This document shows, piece by piece, positions 32,417-41,709 of a stretch of 44,111 nucleotides of DNA (position 1 is the first letter of the stretch; the number at the start of each line of letters is the position of its first letter). The notes under the pieces were generated by a model. The model was not told the origin of the DNA and ran no database searches. It worked only from the letters and a program-made list of their open reading frames with translations. A program made the translations under genes and the position numbers. The stretch is from Clostridiales bacterium 38_11. GTDB lineage: Bacteria; Bacillota; Clostridia; Tissierellales; Dethiosulfatibacteraceae. The DNA lies in the NCBI GenBank assembly GCA_001509345.1, contig LGGM01000007.1, positions 1 through 44,111 of the forward strand. Direction: 5' to 3'.

Positions 32417-33649
32417 ATGTATAAAAGAGTCGTAATAACGGGAATGGGTGTTGTATCCCCCATCGGCTGCGGATTGGATAATTTTTGGAATGGAATAAAG
32501 ACAGGGCAATGCGGTATAGACGAAATCACCGCATTTGACACCGCGGATTTTTCTGTCAAATTGGCTGCTGAAGTCAAGGATTTTAACCCAATTGATTATT
32601 TGGAGAAAAAAGAGGCAAAAAGAATGGATCGCTTCTGTCAGTTTGCTGTCGCCGCCTCTCAGATGGCCATGGATGACTCAGGTCTTGATTTGAAAGAAGA
32701 AAATTTTAAACGCATCGGGGTCATAATTGGCAGTGGCGTTGGCGGCATCAGTACAATTGAGACTGAGCTGACAAAACTCCATACAAAAGGTCCTAGCAAG
32801 GTTTCTCCTTTTTTCATTCCTATGATTATTTCTAACATGGCCTCAGGTCTTGTTGCAATTAGATTTGGAGTTCAAGGTATCAATATGTCTGTTGTAACTG
32901 CGTGCGCTTCCGGTGCCAATGCCATCGGAGAATCATTCAGGAAAATACAGACCGGTTTGTGTGAAGTTATGATAACCGGTGGTTCTGAGGCATCTATAAC
33001 TCCTGCAACTATAGCGGGTTTCTCAGCCATGAGCGCTTTGTGCACTTCTAGGAACAAAAACCGGGCATCTATCCCTTTCGATAAGGAAAGAGGCGGATTT
33101 GTAATGGGAGAAGGGTCCGGTATGCTGATTTTAGAAGAATATGAGCATGCCAAGGCTAGGGGCGCCCACATCTACTCTGAGATAGTAGGATATGGTGCAA
33201 CCTGTGATGCTTATCACATGACGACTCCAGAGCCCAATGGTTTCGGTGCGGCTGCAGCCATTTCGAGTGCCATTGAGGATGCGGGTATTGACAAAGAAGC
33301 AATTGGTTATATCAACGCTCATGGTACTTCAACACCCTACAATGATAAGTTTGAAACTCTGGCTATCAAAAATGTATTTGGAGACTATGCCTATCAGATA
33401 CCCGTCAGTTCTACTAAATCAATGACTGGACATCTGATTGGAGGAGCCGGGGCAATCGAAGCTATCGTTTCTTCAATGTCTTTAGAGGAAGGTTTCTTAC
33501 CTGCTACAATCAATCACCTGGTAGATGATCCTGATTGTGATCTGGATATTATTCCAAATGAAGGACGAAATGTTGAAATCAATTATGTCTTATCCAATTC
33601 TCTTGGTTTTGGTGGGCATAACACTACCTTATTGTTTAAGAAAGTATGA
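32417..33649 (+). CDS. fabF: 3-oxoacyl-[acyl-carrier-protein] synthase II (FabF)
   Basis: A 410-residue condensing enzyme that extends acyl-ACP with malonyl-ACP. The catalytic Cys is in VTACASGANAIGES (~residue 163) and the two His in NAHGTSTPYNDKFE and KSMTGHLIGGAGAIEA. It starts RVVITGMGVVSPIGCG. The ATG follows AGGAGG, eight bases after fabG. No fabH initiation enzyme is in this operon. Confidence 0.97.
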   Translation: MYKRVVITGMGVVSPIGCGLDNFWNGIKTGQCGIDEITAFDTADFSVKLAAEVKDFNPIDYLEKKEAKRMDRFCQFAVAASQMAMDDSGLDLKEENFKRIGVIIGSGVGGISTIETELTKLHTKGPSKVSPFFIPMIISNMASGLVAIRFGVQGINMSVVTACASGANAIGESFRKIQTGLCEVMITGGSEASITPATIAGFSAMSALCTSRNKNRASIPFDKERGGFVMGEGSGMLILEEYEHAKARGAHIYSEIVGYGATCDAYHMTTPEPNGFGAAAAISSAIEDAGIDKEAIGYINAHGTSTPYNDKFETLAIKNVFGDYAYQIPVSSTKSMTGHLIGGAGAIEAIVSSMSLEEGFLPATINHLVDDPDCDLDIIPNEGRNVEINYVLSNSLGFGGHNTTLLFKKV

Positions 33650-33659
33650 GGGAAATCAT

Positions 33660-34082
33660 ATGTTTAACAGTAATGAAATTGAAAAAGTAATCCCCCATAG
33701 ATATCCATTTCTGTTTATTGATAGAATTGTATCATTAGACCCTGGGGTAAAAGCGGTAGCTATTAAAAACGTCACAGCCAATGAGCCTTTCTTTCTGGGG
33801 CACTTTCCCGGAAATCATGTCATGCCTGGGGTGATTATCGTTGAAGCGATGGCACAAACTGGTGCATTTGCCTTGTTGTCTCTTGAAGCGAACAAAGGGA
33901 AAACCGCTTATTTTGGTGGTATTAGGAAAATGCGTTTCAGGAAAAAAGTTTTACCTGGTGACACTTTAAGACTGGAGACAACCATCATTAAATTAAAAGG
34001 CAGCCTAGGCATCGGGCACGCCATAGCATTTGTCAATGATTTTGTTGTTGCAGAAGGAGAACTTACTTTTGCCATCGATTAG
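33660..34082 (+). CDS. fabZ: 3-hydroxyacyl-[acyl-carrier-protein] dehydratase (FabZ)
   Basis: A 140-residue hot-dog-fold dehydratase removing water from 3-hydroxyacyl-ACP. IPHRYPFLFIDRI, the catalytic His in FLGHFPGNHVMPGVIIVEAMAQ (Glu in VEAMAQ) and the closing VVAEGELTFAID are characteristic. The ATG at 33660 follows GAGGG; a longer frame reaching into fabF is not used. It is the last gene, followed by a strong terminator. Confidence 0.97.
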   Translation: MFNSNEIEKVIPHRYPFLFIDRIVSLDPGVKAVAIKNVTANEPFFLGHFPGNHVMPGVIIVEAMAQTGAFALLSLEANKGKTAYFGGIRKMRFRKKVLPGDTLRLETTIIKLKGSLGIGHAIAFVNDFVVAEGELTFAID

Positions 34083-34088
34083 AAAATC

Positions 34089-34118
34089 AAAACCCCTCAA
34101 GAGATTTTGAGGGGTTTA
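34089..34118. terminator. Terminator of the fab operon
   Basis: AAACCCCTCAA, a short loop and TTGAGGGGTTT form an 11-bp stem followed by ATTGTTAT. The symmetric A/T flanks let it also serve the convergent HD-domain gene. Confidence 0.88.
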
Positions 34119-34128
34119 TTGTTATCAC

Positions 34129-34653
34129 TTATTTGGCTTCACTATACTGAACTTTTGAAAATTTTATTGTGCTATATTGTTCCCTATACTTTTTCGAAGT
34201 TGACTTCCTGAAATTCTGGTAATATTCCTGTACCGCAAGATGCTTGTCCACCATGGATACAATCCAGCTTTCCTTATATCTTGGTATTCTTACCGGAAAC
34301 ATGTGTCTTACAATTATATCCTTTTCTATCTCGTTAAGTTCGAAGTGACTTGCGGCATTTTCAAGCGCTCTCACGGGGTGCATTACAGCGTGCTTTAATG
34401 CATCTAGTGGTAATTTCAGTCTGAATCTTTTGTCAAATTTATACAGATAAAAATCATGTAACAATGCTCCCCTTATTGTCGCTTCCCAATTCAAGCCAGC
34501 CTTATAAGCAATTTTGTATGATTGATAGGAAACATTCATTACATGATCATATACACTTCCATCATGATGTTCGATATGCTTCATCTTTTGAAATTCCTTG
34601 TTGTTAACTAATGGTTCCGCTATTTCCATGAACCTGTTGTCTGCGTAATTCAT
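34129..34653 (-). CDS. HD-domain phosphohydrolase-like protein
   Basis: A 174-residue HD-superfamily protein. Metal-ligand candidates are the His in SVYDHVMNV (~38), the His-Asp pair in GALLHDFYLYKF (~66-67), later His residues in HAVMHPVRA, and Asp in SMVDKHLA (~136). Such small stand-alone HD proteins hydrolyse nucleotides or phosphomonoesters; this one is not a full HD-GYP. The ATG at 34653 follows AAAGGGTG. A TATAAT box at 34686-34691 suggests its own promoter downstream of the RNase-like gene. The substrate is unknown. Confidence 0.82.
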   Translation of the reverse strand: MNYADNRFMEIAEPLVNNKEFQKMKHIEHHDGSVYDHVMNVSYQSYKIAYKAGLNWEATIRGALLHDFYLYKFDKRFRLKLPLDALKHAVMHPVRALENAASHFELNEIEKDIIVRHMFPVRIPRYKESWIVSMVDKHLAVQEYYQNFRKSTSKKYREQYSTIKFSKVQYSEAK

Positions 34654-34766
34654 TTTATCACCCTTTGTTTTTCATTACAGGTCACATTATAGCACATATG
34701 ATTCGATTATAATGTTATTTTTTTGTTAAATACTGATTTTGTAATTTAATTTTTCACTTTTTTAGG

Positions 34767-36566
34767 TTATTTCCCACTAATTATACTAAGATTGACAAGA
34801 GATTTTTCGAGTTCCTTGATATGATTGTTAAGTTGTTTGTATTCTCCGATTTTTATGTCAGTCTTTTCCAACAAACCTGTTGTCATCTCGAATATCTTCA
34901 CAGAAAGCTCCTTTAGTAATTCTAACTCGTTCTGGAGTTTTTTAATTTTATCCGCGCCAGCTGTCTCATCATCATCACGTTCAGCTGTCTCAGTTATCAA
35001 TTCTTCTTTCTTCATTAGCAGGACTTGACTGATTTTTGCAACATCTTCTTTGTCGATAGTTTCTTTCCTTATAGTCTCTGTTTTGACAATTACAGGCATT
35101 TTTTCTTTGACATCAATCGGTTTAATTCCTTCAGAAATCATTACCGCATCATTGTTTTCAATCAGATACTCTGAATTCATCAAGGGTATTATAGTCTCAT
35201 AATTAAACCTCTCTTTGATCTTTTTAGAAAATGTTTGTTTTGAAGTTTCTTCGCCGTGTATTATGAAAACTTTTTTTGGTCCTTCCTTGAAACCTGACAG
35301 CCATTCAAGCAAACCATTCTGGTCCGCATGACCTGAAAATCCATCAATACTGACAATATCAGCATTAACAACTATCTCTTCCCCAAATAACTTCACTTCC
35401 TTAAGACCATCTTTTAACAATCTGCCTAAAGTACCTTCTGCCATATAACCGACAAATATTACAGTCGCGTTTTTCCGCCACAAATTATGTTTAAGATGAT
35501 GTCTGATTCTTCCGGCGTTACACATTCCGCTTGCTGATATGATGACCTTTGGTTCAGTTGATATATTCAAAGCCTTGGACTCGTCCACTGTTTGTGTGAA
35601 ATGAAGATTCTTGAATTCCAATGGGTTATCGCCAGACATGATTTTGTCGCGGCTAGTCTCATCAAACACATGTGCATTTTTTTTGAATATTTCTGTTGCT
35701 TTGGAAGCAAGAGGACTATCAATATAAACATTGATCTTGTCGAATTCTTGTTTAAATTCCGATTCTCCGTCATAGTGTTCATTCAGTTCATAGATGATTT
35801 CCTGTGTTCGTCCTACCGCAAATGATGGTATAACAACTGTGCCCTTGTTTCTGATAGTTTTTAGGATTGTGTTTGCCAGTTTTTCAACCCTTTCATCAGA
35901 CGAATCATGTAGTCTGTCACCGTAGGTTGATTCAATAATCAGATAATCTGCTTTTTCTATGATTTCAGGGTCTCTGATGATAGGCTTGTTTTTCATACCC
36001 AAATCACCTGAAAACACAACTTTTGTTGTGTTGCCATTTTCTTTAAACCACATTTCTATGATAGAGGATCCCAGTATATGCCCAGCATCAACAAATCTTA
36101 CTGTCAGATTCTCGTCAATTTCCTCATACTGTTCATACAGCACAGGTTTGAAAAAACTCAGGCTATTTTGAGCATCTTCGGTTGTATACAGTGGTAAAAT
36201 TGGTTCTTCGCCTTTTCTCAGTGCTTTTTCTGTTTTCCACTGAGCTTCTGTCTCTTGAATGTGGGCACTGTCCATAAGCATGATTGTACACAAATCATAT
36301 GTAGGATTAGAAGCGAAAATTTTGCCCTTGAAGCCTTTTTTCACCAATAATGGTATTCTGCCACTATGATCGATATGGGCATGGCTCAGTAAGAGATAGT
36401 CTATCTCTGCAGGGTTAAATGGGAATTCGTTTTCGTTCAATTTCTCGGTTTCGCTCCGCCCTTGAAAAAGACCGCAATCCAATAGCATCTTCCTCCCTGC
36501 ATATTCAATATAATGGCAAGACCCTGTCAATATACCACCTGCGCCACCAGTGAATTTCAATTTCAT
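34767..36566 (-). CDS. Beta-CASP metallo-beta-lactamase (RNase-like) with C-terminal coiled-coil extension
   Basis: A 599-residue MBL-fold protein of the CPSF73/YSH1-like branch. The metal motif HAHIDHSGR (~62-70) and the later GHILGS and SGDLG carry the ligands; the beta-CASP domain follows (IESTYGDRLH, VIPSFAVGRTQEI) and the C-terminal FSGHADQNGLLEWL with the KVFIIHGE segment completes the RNA-metabolising type. Residues ~460-599 are extra: a linker rich in Lys/Glu and a predicted coiled coil (ADKIKKLQNELELLKELSVKI...). The ATG at 36566 follows AGGGAGGC, 13 bases after the foldase gene. Likely an endo/exoribonuclease; target unknown. Confidence 0.9.
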   Translation of the reverse strand: MKLKFTGGAGGILTGSCHYIEYAGRKMLLDCGLFQGRSETEKLNENEFPFNPAEIDYLLLSHAHIDHSGRIPLLVKKGFKGKIFASNPTYDLCTIMLMDSAHIQETEAQWKTEKALRKGEEPILPLYTTEDAQNSLSFFKPVLYEQYEEIDENLTVRFVDAGHILGSSIIEMWFKENGNTTKVVFSGDLGMKNKPIIRDPEIIEKADYLIIESTYGDRLHDSSDERVEKLANTILKTIRNKGTVVIPSFAVGRTQEIIYELNEHYDGESEFKQEFDKINVYIDSPLASKATEIFKKNAHVFDETSRDKIMSGDNPLEFKNLHFTQTVDESKALNISTEPKVIISASGMCNAGRIRHHLKHNLWRKNATVIFVGYMAEGTLGRLLKDGLKEVKLFGEEIVVNADIVSIDGFSGHADQNGLLEWLSGFKEGPKKVFIIHGEETSKQTFSKKIKERFNYETIIPLMNSEYLIENNDAVMISEGIKPIDVKEKMPVIVKTETIRKETIDKEDVAKISQVLLMKKEELITETAERDDDETAGADKIKKLQNELELLKELSVKIFEMTTGLLEKTDIKIGEYKQLNNHIKELEKSLVNLSIISGK

Positions 36567-36578
36567 CAGACTGCCTCC

Positions 36579-37505
36579 CTATAGGTCTAATTTACGTTCT
36601 ATTGCAGATTGAATTTCTAATTCGTCCATTTTTTCACTGTACTTGACATTCTTATATTCACTTAACACCAATTCTCTCTTATCCTCAAAACCTTCGCTTC
36701 TATCATCCAGTTTGATGATATGGAAGCCAAAATCCGAAGGAATTATTCCACTGACCTCACCAATCTCCAGGCTAAATGCAGCCTCTTCAAACGCTGGGAC
36801 CATTTGTCCTTTGTAGAAATATCCCAGATCACCTCCGTTAATGGCACTATTAGTGTCTTCCGAATAGGTCTTGGCCAATTCAGAGAAATCAGCGCCTTCA
36901 TTTATTTGTGCTAAGATATCTTTAGCCTCTTCCATTGAGTTGACCAATATATGTCTTGCCTTCAAAGAAACAAATTTATCAACATTATCTTCATAGTATT
37001 GCAGCAAATCTTCTTCCGATATTTCTAAATTTTCCATGTAAAAATCTGCATATTTCTGTATGACTTCATCTCTTCTAAGAGAATTCTTCAAAAAATCCTC
37101 ATCCATATTATTTGAAGTCAGGAAGTCCGTGTATGCCTGTTCATCTTCGAAAAAGGTCTTGTATTCAACCATGAGTTCATCCAACTCCGTATCGTCCACT
37201 GCCAGGTCGTTTTTTAAAGCCTCCTGATAAATGATTCTTTCAAATATCAAGTTTTCAAGAATATTCTCCTGTAAATACTGCAACAATGTAACACCGGGTT
37301 CTATCTCTGTTTCCAGTGCAGTATCACCATATTGATTCTTATACATAGACTTATATACCTCAAGAGTCTCTTCATACTCCTGTACGGTAATAACCTCACC
37401 GTTTACGATTGCTGCTTCTATTCCAGGTTTTTCTTTTACGCATCCTGCAGTTGTTATTATTAAGACCATTATCAACAGCAGAATGACCAGATTTTTGTTT
37501 TTCAA
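36579..37505 (-). CDS. Peptidyl-prolyl cis-trans isomerase lipoprotein (PrsA/parvulin type)
   Basis: A 308-residue extracytoplasmic foldase. The best start is the TTG at 37505, five bases after GGAGG; a frame-extending ATG at 37517 covers the ribosome site itself. This gives MKNKNLVILLLIMVLIITTAGC with a lipobox ending at Cys22, so it is a membrane-anchored lipoprotein. The N-terminal SurA/PrsA helical part (VNGEVITVQEYEETL) is followed by a rotamase domain, KARHILVNSMEEAKDILAQI...DFSELAKTYSED...GGDLGYFYKGQMVPAFEEAAFSL...FGFHIIKL (~185-275). It follows mfd with a 12-base gap, the standard arrangement in clostridia. Confidence 0.93.
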   Translation of the reverse strand: MKNKNLVILLLIMVLIITTAGCVKEKPGIEAAIVNGEVITVQEYEETLEVYKSMYKNQYGDTALETEIEPGVTLLQYLQENILENLIFERIIYQEALKNDLAVDDTELDELMVEYKTFFEDEQAYTDFLTSNNMDEDFLKNSLRRDEVIQKYADFYMENLEISEEDLLQYYEDNVDKFVSLKARHILVNSMEEAKDILAQINEGADFSELAKTYSEDTNSAINGGDLGYFYKGQMVPAFEEAAFSLEIGEVSGIIPSDFGFHIIKLDDRSEGFEDKRELVLSEYKNVKYSEKMDELEIQSAIERKLDL

Positions 37506-37517
37506 TTCTTCCTCCAT

Positions 37518-40500
37518 TTAGTTAGATTTCATCGTAATGCAGTCATTATATAATTTTTCAAACATGTTTTCAAGTGAACTTAAAACTTCCGTCTGTCTGG
37601 TGCTTGTAAGAAAATATTTCAGAATTGGCTTGTTTGTCACATCAAATTTAAAATCTTCGCGATAATTCTCCATAATAGCAGCCACAAGTTCCTGACTGAT
37701 TGATTTATTATTTTTGAATTCTATATTCACTGAAGCGCCTATTTGTCTTAGTGCGATTACATTTAAATTATTTGCAATGCTTTTGATGTAGGATATTTTG
37801 ATTAGGTTATTGACCTCTTGAGGTATGTTGCCATAGCGGTCTATGATTTCTTCAAGAACATCATTCACATCTTCTTTGTTTTCTATAACTGATATTTTTT
37901 TATAAATCTCAATTTTTTGTTCTTCGTCCATGATATATTTCGATGGTATGAACCCGTCTATATCCAATTCAATAATAGTGTCAATGATTTCTTTTTCATC
38001 AATGGCTGTCTTCTTTTTATTGAGTGTTCTTTCAATCATTTTCACATATAAATCGTAACCTATCGCTGCCAGATGACCTGACTGTTGAGATCCGATAATA
38101 TTGCCCGCTCCTCTGATTTCCAGATCTCTCATTGCAATCTTGAATCCTGATCCGAATTCAGTAAACTCCTTTATAGCTTTAAGTCTTTTTTCAGCAATTT
38201 CAGCCAACGCTTTATCCTTTTCATAAGTCAGATATGCAAAAGCTGTTTTATTACTTCTGCCAACCCTTCCTCTCAACTGGTAGAGTTGGGCCAATCCAAG
38301 CTTGTCGGCGTTGCTGATGATTATTGTATTGACATTGGCTATATCCATACCAGTTTCAATAATTGTCGTACAGACCAGAACATCATGCTCTTTATTGATA
38401 AATTCAACCATGATATTTTCCAGTTGCCTTTCGCCCATTTGTCCATGAGCTACCGCTATCTTAATTCCAGGAACCAGCTTCCTGAGTCGCTCTGCCTTTT
38501 CGATTATGTCTCTGACCCTGTTATGTACAAAATAAACCTGTCCGCCCCTTGATATCTCTTTGATGATGGCTTCTTTTATGAAACCTTCGTTAAATTCCAT
38601 TACAAAGGTTTGTATCGGGTACCTTTCTCCTGGAGGTTCCTCAATGATGCTCATATCTCTGATACCTATCATAGACATGTTCAATGTCCTAGGTATTGGT
38701 GTAGCTGTCAGTGTCAGAACATCAATATTGGTCCTAATCTGTTTGATCAGCTCTTTATGTCTGACGCCAAAACGTTGTTCTTCATCTATTACCAATAGAC
38801 CCAAATCCTTGAATTTTATCTCTTTAGACAGAAGTTTGTGGGTTCCAACGACCACGTCTATTAGCCCTTTGTTCAAGCTTTCGATGATTTTCTTTTGGTG
38901 TGCCGGTGTTCTGAATCTACTCAGCATTTCAATCTTAACCGGATATTGCTTAAACCTTTCCGCCATGTTGCTGAAATGCTGTTGCGCCAATATAGTAGTC
39001 GGTACCAATATAACTGCCTGTTTACCATCCATGACTGCTTTGAAAATAGCTCTTAGGGCTACTTCGGTTTTTCCGAAACCCACATCCCCGCATAATAGTC
39101 GGTCCATTGGAACCGGTTTCATCATATCTTCCTTTATTTCATCAATACATCTGAGTTGGTCATCGGTCTCTTGAAATTGGAACGCGTTCTCAAATCCTCT
39201 CTGCCATTCATTATCCTGGGAAAATGAAAAGCCTTTGGAGTTTTGTCTTTTGGAATAAAGCTCAATCAATTCTTCAGCCATATCATCAATTGCTCTCTGA
39301 GCTCTCACTTTGGCTTTAAACCATTCAGGTCCGGTCATTTTATTGATCTTAGGTCGTATGGATTCTGAGCCGATGTACTTTTGAATCAAATCCATCTGAT
39401 CCACAGGTACAAACAGCTTATCGCCACCCCTGTAATGAATTGCCAGGTAGTCTTTTTGAATTCCTTTAACCTCAATTTTTTCGATGCTTTTGTAGATTCC
39501 TATCCCATGATGCTCATGAACCACATAATCTCCGGGCTTCAAATCTGTGAAGGTATCAATTTTTGATGCTTTATGTTTTTTTGGGGTTTTCTTTCTTCTG
39601 ATTCTATTGCCGATAATATCTTTTTCTGTCAAAATTATCAGTTTTAAATCAGGAAAATCAATCCCTCTTTCCGCATAACCGATTATTATAGCTGCCTGTC
39701 CGGAAAGTAGCTCGGTTTTGGATTGGAAGGCCAAAGCGACATCACAATTGGCTTCCTTCAATGATTCTTGGATTTTATTGGCAGTGTCAACGCTACTCAG
39801 TTCCAAGTAAACCTTATATCCGTTATATTTCAATCGGTTTATATCTCTAGCAAGATCCGGAATTTTAGCATAGTATTGGTTTGATTCGCGAGAGCGAACA
39901 CTTACTAGCTTTTCAACATGGAAATTTATATTGCTTTTCAATGTGTTATTATATAATAGTAAGCTTAGGCGAGTCTTAATATTGCTGATTGACTGATCAA
40001 AGTCCTTGAAAATCTGCTCCTGTTCTCTAATCACCTGTCCGTTGCTATACAGCTCTGAAAATTTCATTATGAAGTCATCATAGCTGCCTTTTCTAGATTC
40101 TCGAATGGCATTGGGTTCATGAAAAACAACAACAGCACCGTTTTTTAAATAGTCACCAAAATTATAAGTCTTTATTGGTAAAAAAGGACTGAAAAATTCA
40201 ATATTGTACATGTAATCGCCATTTCTAAGTGCTTCGCCCGCCTTCTCACCAAGTTTTCTCAGGTTCTCTTCGATGGTTCTTTTATCATTTAGTTTTGAAA
40301 TTAAGGTCAACCTGGCTTCAATACTGTCTTCCATTTTTAACCTTACATTATCTGCCTGGTCAGGACTAAGTAGTATCTCACAGCATGGTATCACCCTATA
40401 GCTCTTGATGTTTTCAATCGATCTTTGAGTCTTTGGGTCAAATATTCTCAGAGAGTCTACTTCATTGTCAAATAGTTCTATTCTGCATGGATTATCATGG

Positions 40501-41054
40501 TATGGTGAAAATATATCAACAATACCGCCTCGAATAGTATACTGACCTTTTCCCTCTATGAAAGACACATTGCTATAACCCATTTTAGTCAGTTTCAGTG
40601 AAATATCCTGAATATCGACTTCCATATCGTTATCAACATCAAAAGCCAACTTTTGATATGATTTCTTATCCATCAATATATTATTGTAAGCCTCTATAGA
40701 GGCAATGACAATAATGTTTTCCTCATTGATCATCCTGTCAAGGACAGCTAATCTACTGTTCATGTTTTCTCTGCTAAGTGCATCCACTCCGTAAAGAGTG
40801 GATTGCTTGGATCGCAGATGATAAGCGTTTTCAGTCAACAGACTTATTGTATGATACAGTTTATAAGCCTTTACATCGTCTGCTGTAAGAATCATTATCT
40901 GTTTATTCTTTTCTGTTGATATGACTGATGCAAGCAACAATAAGGCTTCCTCCGTACAATCATGAAGCAGTACTGTATGCCTACTGTTGATTGATTGGGC
41001 GATTTCCTGATATTCATTAGTTTTTACGATGTTGTTAAAATAAAGTTTTCCCAT
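37518..41054 (-). CDS. mfd: Transcription-repair coupling factor Mfd
   Basis: A 1178-residue SF2 translocase that removes RNA polymerase stalled at DNA damage and recruits UvrA. The N-terminal UvrB-like part (~1-450), the RNAP-interaction domain (YVVHEHHGIGIYKSIEKI, ~500), the helicase core with Walker A CGDVGFGKTEVALRA (~650), the DEEQ box VIDEEQRFGVRHKE, motif VI LRGRVGRSNKTAFAYL, and the C-terminal TRCF domain (GYDLYVKMIERTL) are all present. Full family length. Lies in the pth-mfd-prsA order of Gram-positives. Confidence 0.98.
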   Translation of the reverse strand: MGKLYFNNIVKTNEYQEIAQSINSRHTVLLHDCTEEALLLLASVISTEKNKQIMILTADDVKAYKLYHTISLLTENAYHLRSKQSTLYGVDALSRENMNSRLAVLDRMINEENIIVIASIEAYNNILMDKKSYQKLAFDVDNDMEVDIQDISLKLTKMGYSNVSFIEGKGQYTIRGGIVDIFSPYHDNPCRIELFDNEVDSLRIFDPKTQRSIENIKSYRVIPCCEILLSPDQADNVRLKMEDSIEARLTLISKLNDKRTIEENLRKLGEKAGEALRNGDYMYNIEFFSPFLPIKTYNFGDYLKNGAVVVFHEPNAIRESRKGSYDDFIMKFSELYSNGQVIREQEQIFKDFDQSISNIKTRLSLLLYNNTLKSNINFHVEKLVSVRSRESNQYYAKIPDLARDINRLKYNGYKVYLELSSVDTANKIQESLKEANCDVALAFQSKTELLSGQAAIIIGYAERGIDFPDLKLIILTEKDIIGNRIRRKKTPKKHKASKIDTFTDLKPGDYVVHEHHGIGIYKSIEKIEVKGIQKDYLAIHYRGGDKLFVPVDQMDLIQKYIGSESIRPKINKMTGPEWFKAKVRAQRAIDDMAEELIELYSKRQNSKGFSFSQDNEWQRGFENAFQFQETDDQLRCIDEIKEDMMKPVPMDRLLCGDVGFGKTEVALRAIFKAVMDGKQAVILVPTTILAQQHFSNMAERFKQYPVKIEMLSRFRTPAHQKKIIESLNKGLIDVVVGTHKLLSKEIKFKDLGLLVIDEEQRFGVRHKELIKQIRTNIDVLTLTATPIPRTLNMSMIGIRDMSIIEEPPGERYPIQTFVMEFNEGFIKEAIIKEISRGGQVYFVHNRVRDIIEKAERLRKLVPGIKIAVAHGQMGERQLENIMVEFINKEHDVLVCTTIIETGMDIANVNTIIISNADKLGLAQLYQLRGRVGRSNKTAFAYLTYEKDKALAEIAEKRLKAIKEFTEFGSGFKIAMRDLEIRGAGNIIGSQQSGHLAAIGYDLYVKMIERTLNKKKTAIDEKEIIDTIIELDIDGFIPSKYIMDEEQKIEIYKKISVIENKEDVNDVLEEIIDRYGNIPQEVNNLIKISYIKSIANNLNVIALRQIGASVNIEFKNNKSISQELVAAIMENYREDFKFDVTNKPILKYFLTSTRQTEVLSSLENMFEKLYNDCITMKSN

Positions 41055-41137
41055 TTGAACTCCAATCTATCTCAATACAATATTACATACATTTATGCCC
41101 GGATATTTGTACCCGAGCCCTTGTTTGTTTTACCCAT

Positions 41138-41698
41138 CTATCTGATATTATATTTGTTCATTGCCGAATCGACCCCATTTAGGATAATCTCATCAACAGC
41201 TTTTGATGCCGCAATCGCTACATCCTTAATCAAATCAGTCTCCTCTGGGGAGAATCTCTGCAAAACATAATCAGCAAGATCCATATTTAATGGTTTTCCA
41301 ATACCAATTCTGATTCTTGGAAAATCTTCAGATTGCAGTTGGAAAATAATTGATTTCATACCATTATGCGTTCCTGCGCTACCATTTGGTCTTATTCTCA
41401 GTTTACCCTGTTCCAGATCTACATCATCAAAGATGACTATGATATTTCTAGTTTCTATCTTGTAATATCTTGCTATATCCATAACAGCATTACCACTTTT
41501 ATTCATATAAGTCAATGGTTTTGCCATTAAGACCCTGTGTCCAGCTAACCTAAATTCACCATAAATGGCATTGAACTTAGCCTTATCAAGCTTGACACCT
41601 TTTTTAAAGCAAATACAATCGACCGTTTCAAATCCTATGTTATGGCGAGTTCCTGCATATTGTTTTCCTGGATTTCCCAATCCTACTATCAAGTACAT
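41138..41698 (-). CDS. pth: Peptidyl-tRNA hydrolase
   Basis: A 186-residue enzyme that releases tRNA from prematurely dropped peptidyl-tRNA. The catalytic region is MYLIVGLGNPGKQYAGTRHNIGFETVD with the active His20 and Asn10; KPLTYMNKSG (~60-69) and the DDVDL loop and SAGTHNGMKSI complete the site. It lies 11 bases after prs and upstream of mfd. Confidence 0.98.
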   Translation of the reverse strand: MYLIVGLGNPGKQYAGTRHNIGFETVDCICFKKGVKLDKAKFNAIYGEFRLAGHRVLMAKPLTYMNKSGNAVMDIARYYKIETRNIIVIFDDVDLEQGKLRIRPNGSAGTHNGMKSIIFQLQSEDFPRIRIGIGKPLNMDLADYVLQRFSPEETDLIKDVAIAASKAVDEIILNGVDSAMNKYNIR

Positions 41699-41709
41699 TC
41701 GTTACCTCT

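Noticed and set aside
33525-33659. N-terminal extension of FabZ overlapping fabF
   Set aside because: No ribosome site, unrelated to the FabZ fold; the ATG at 33660 follows GAGGG.
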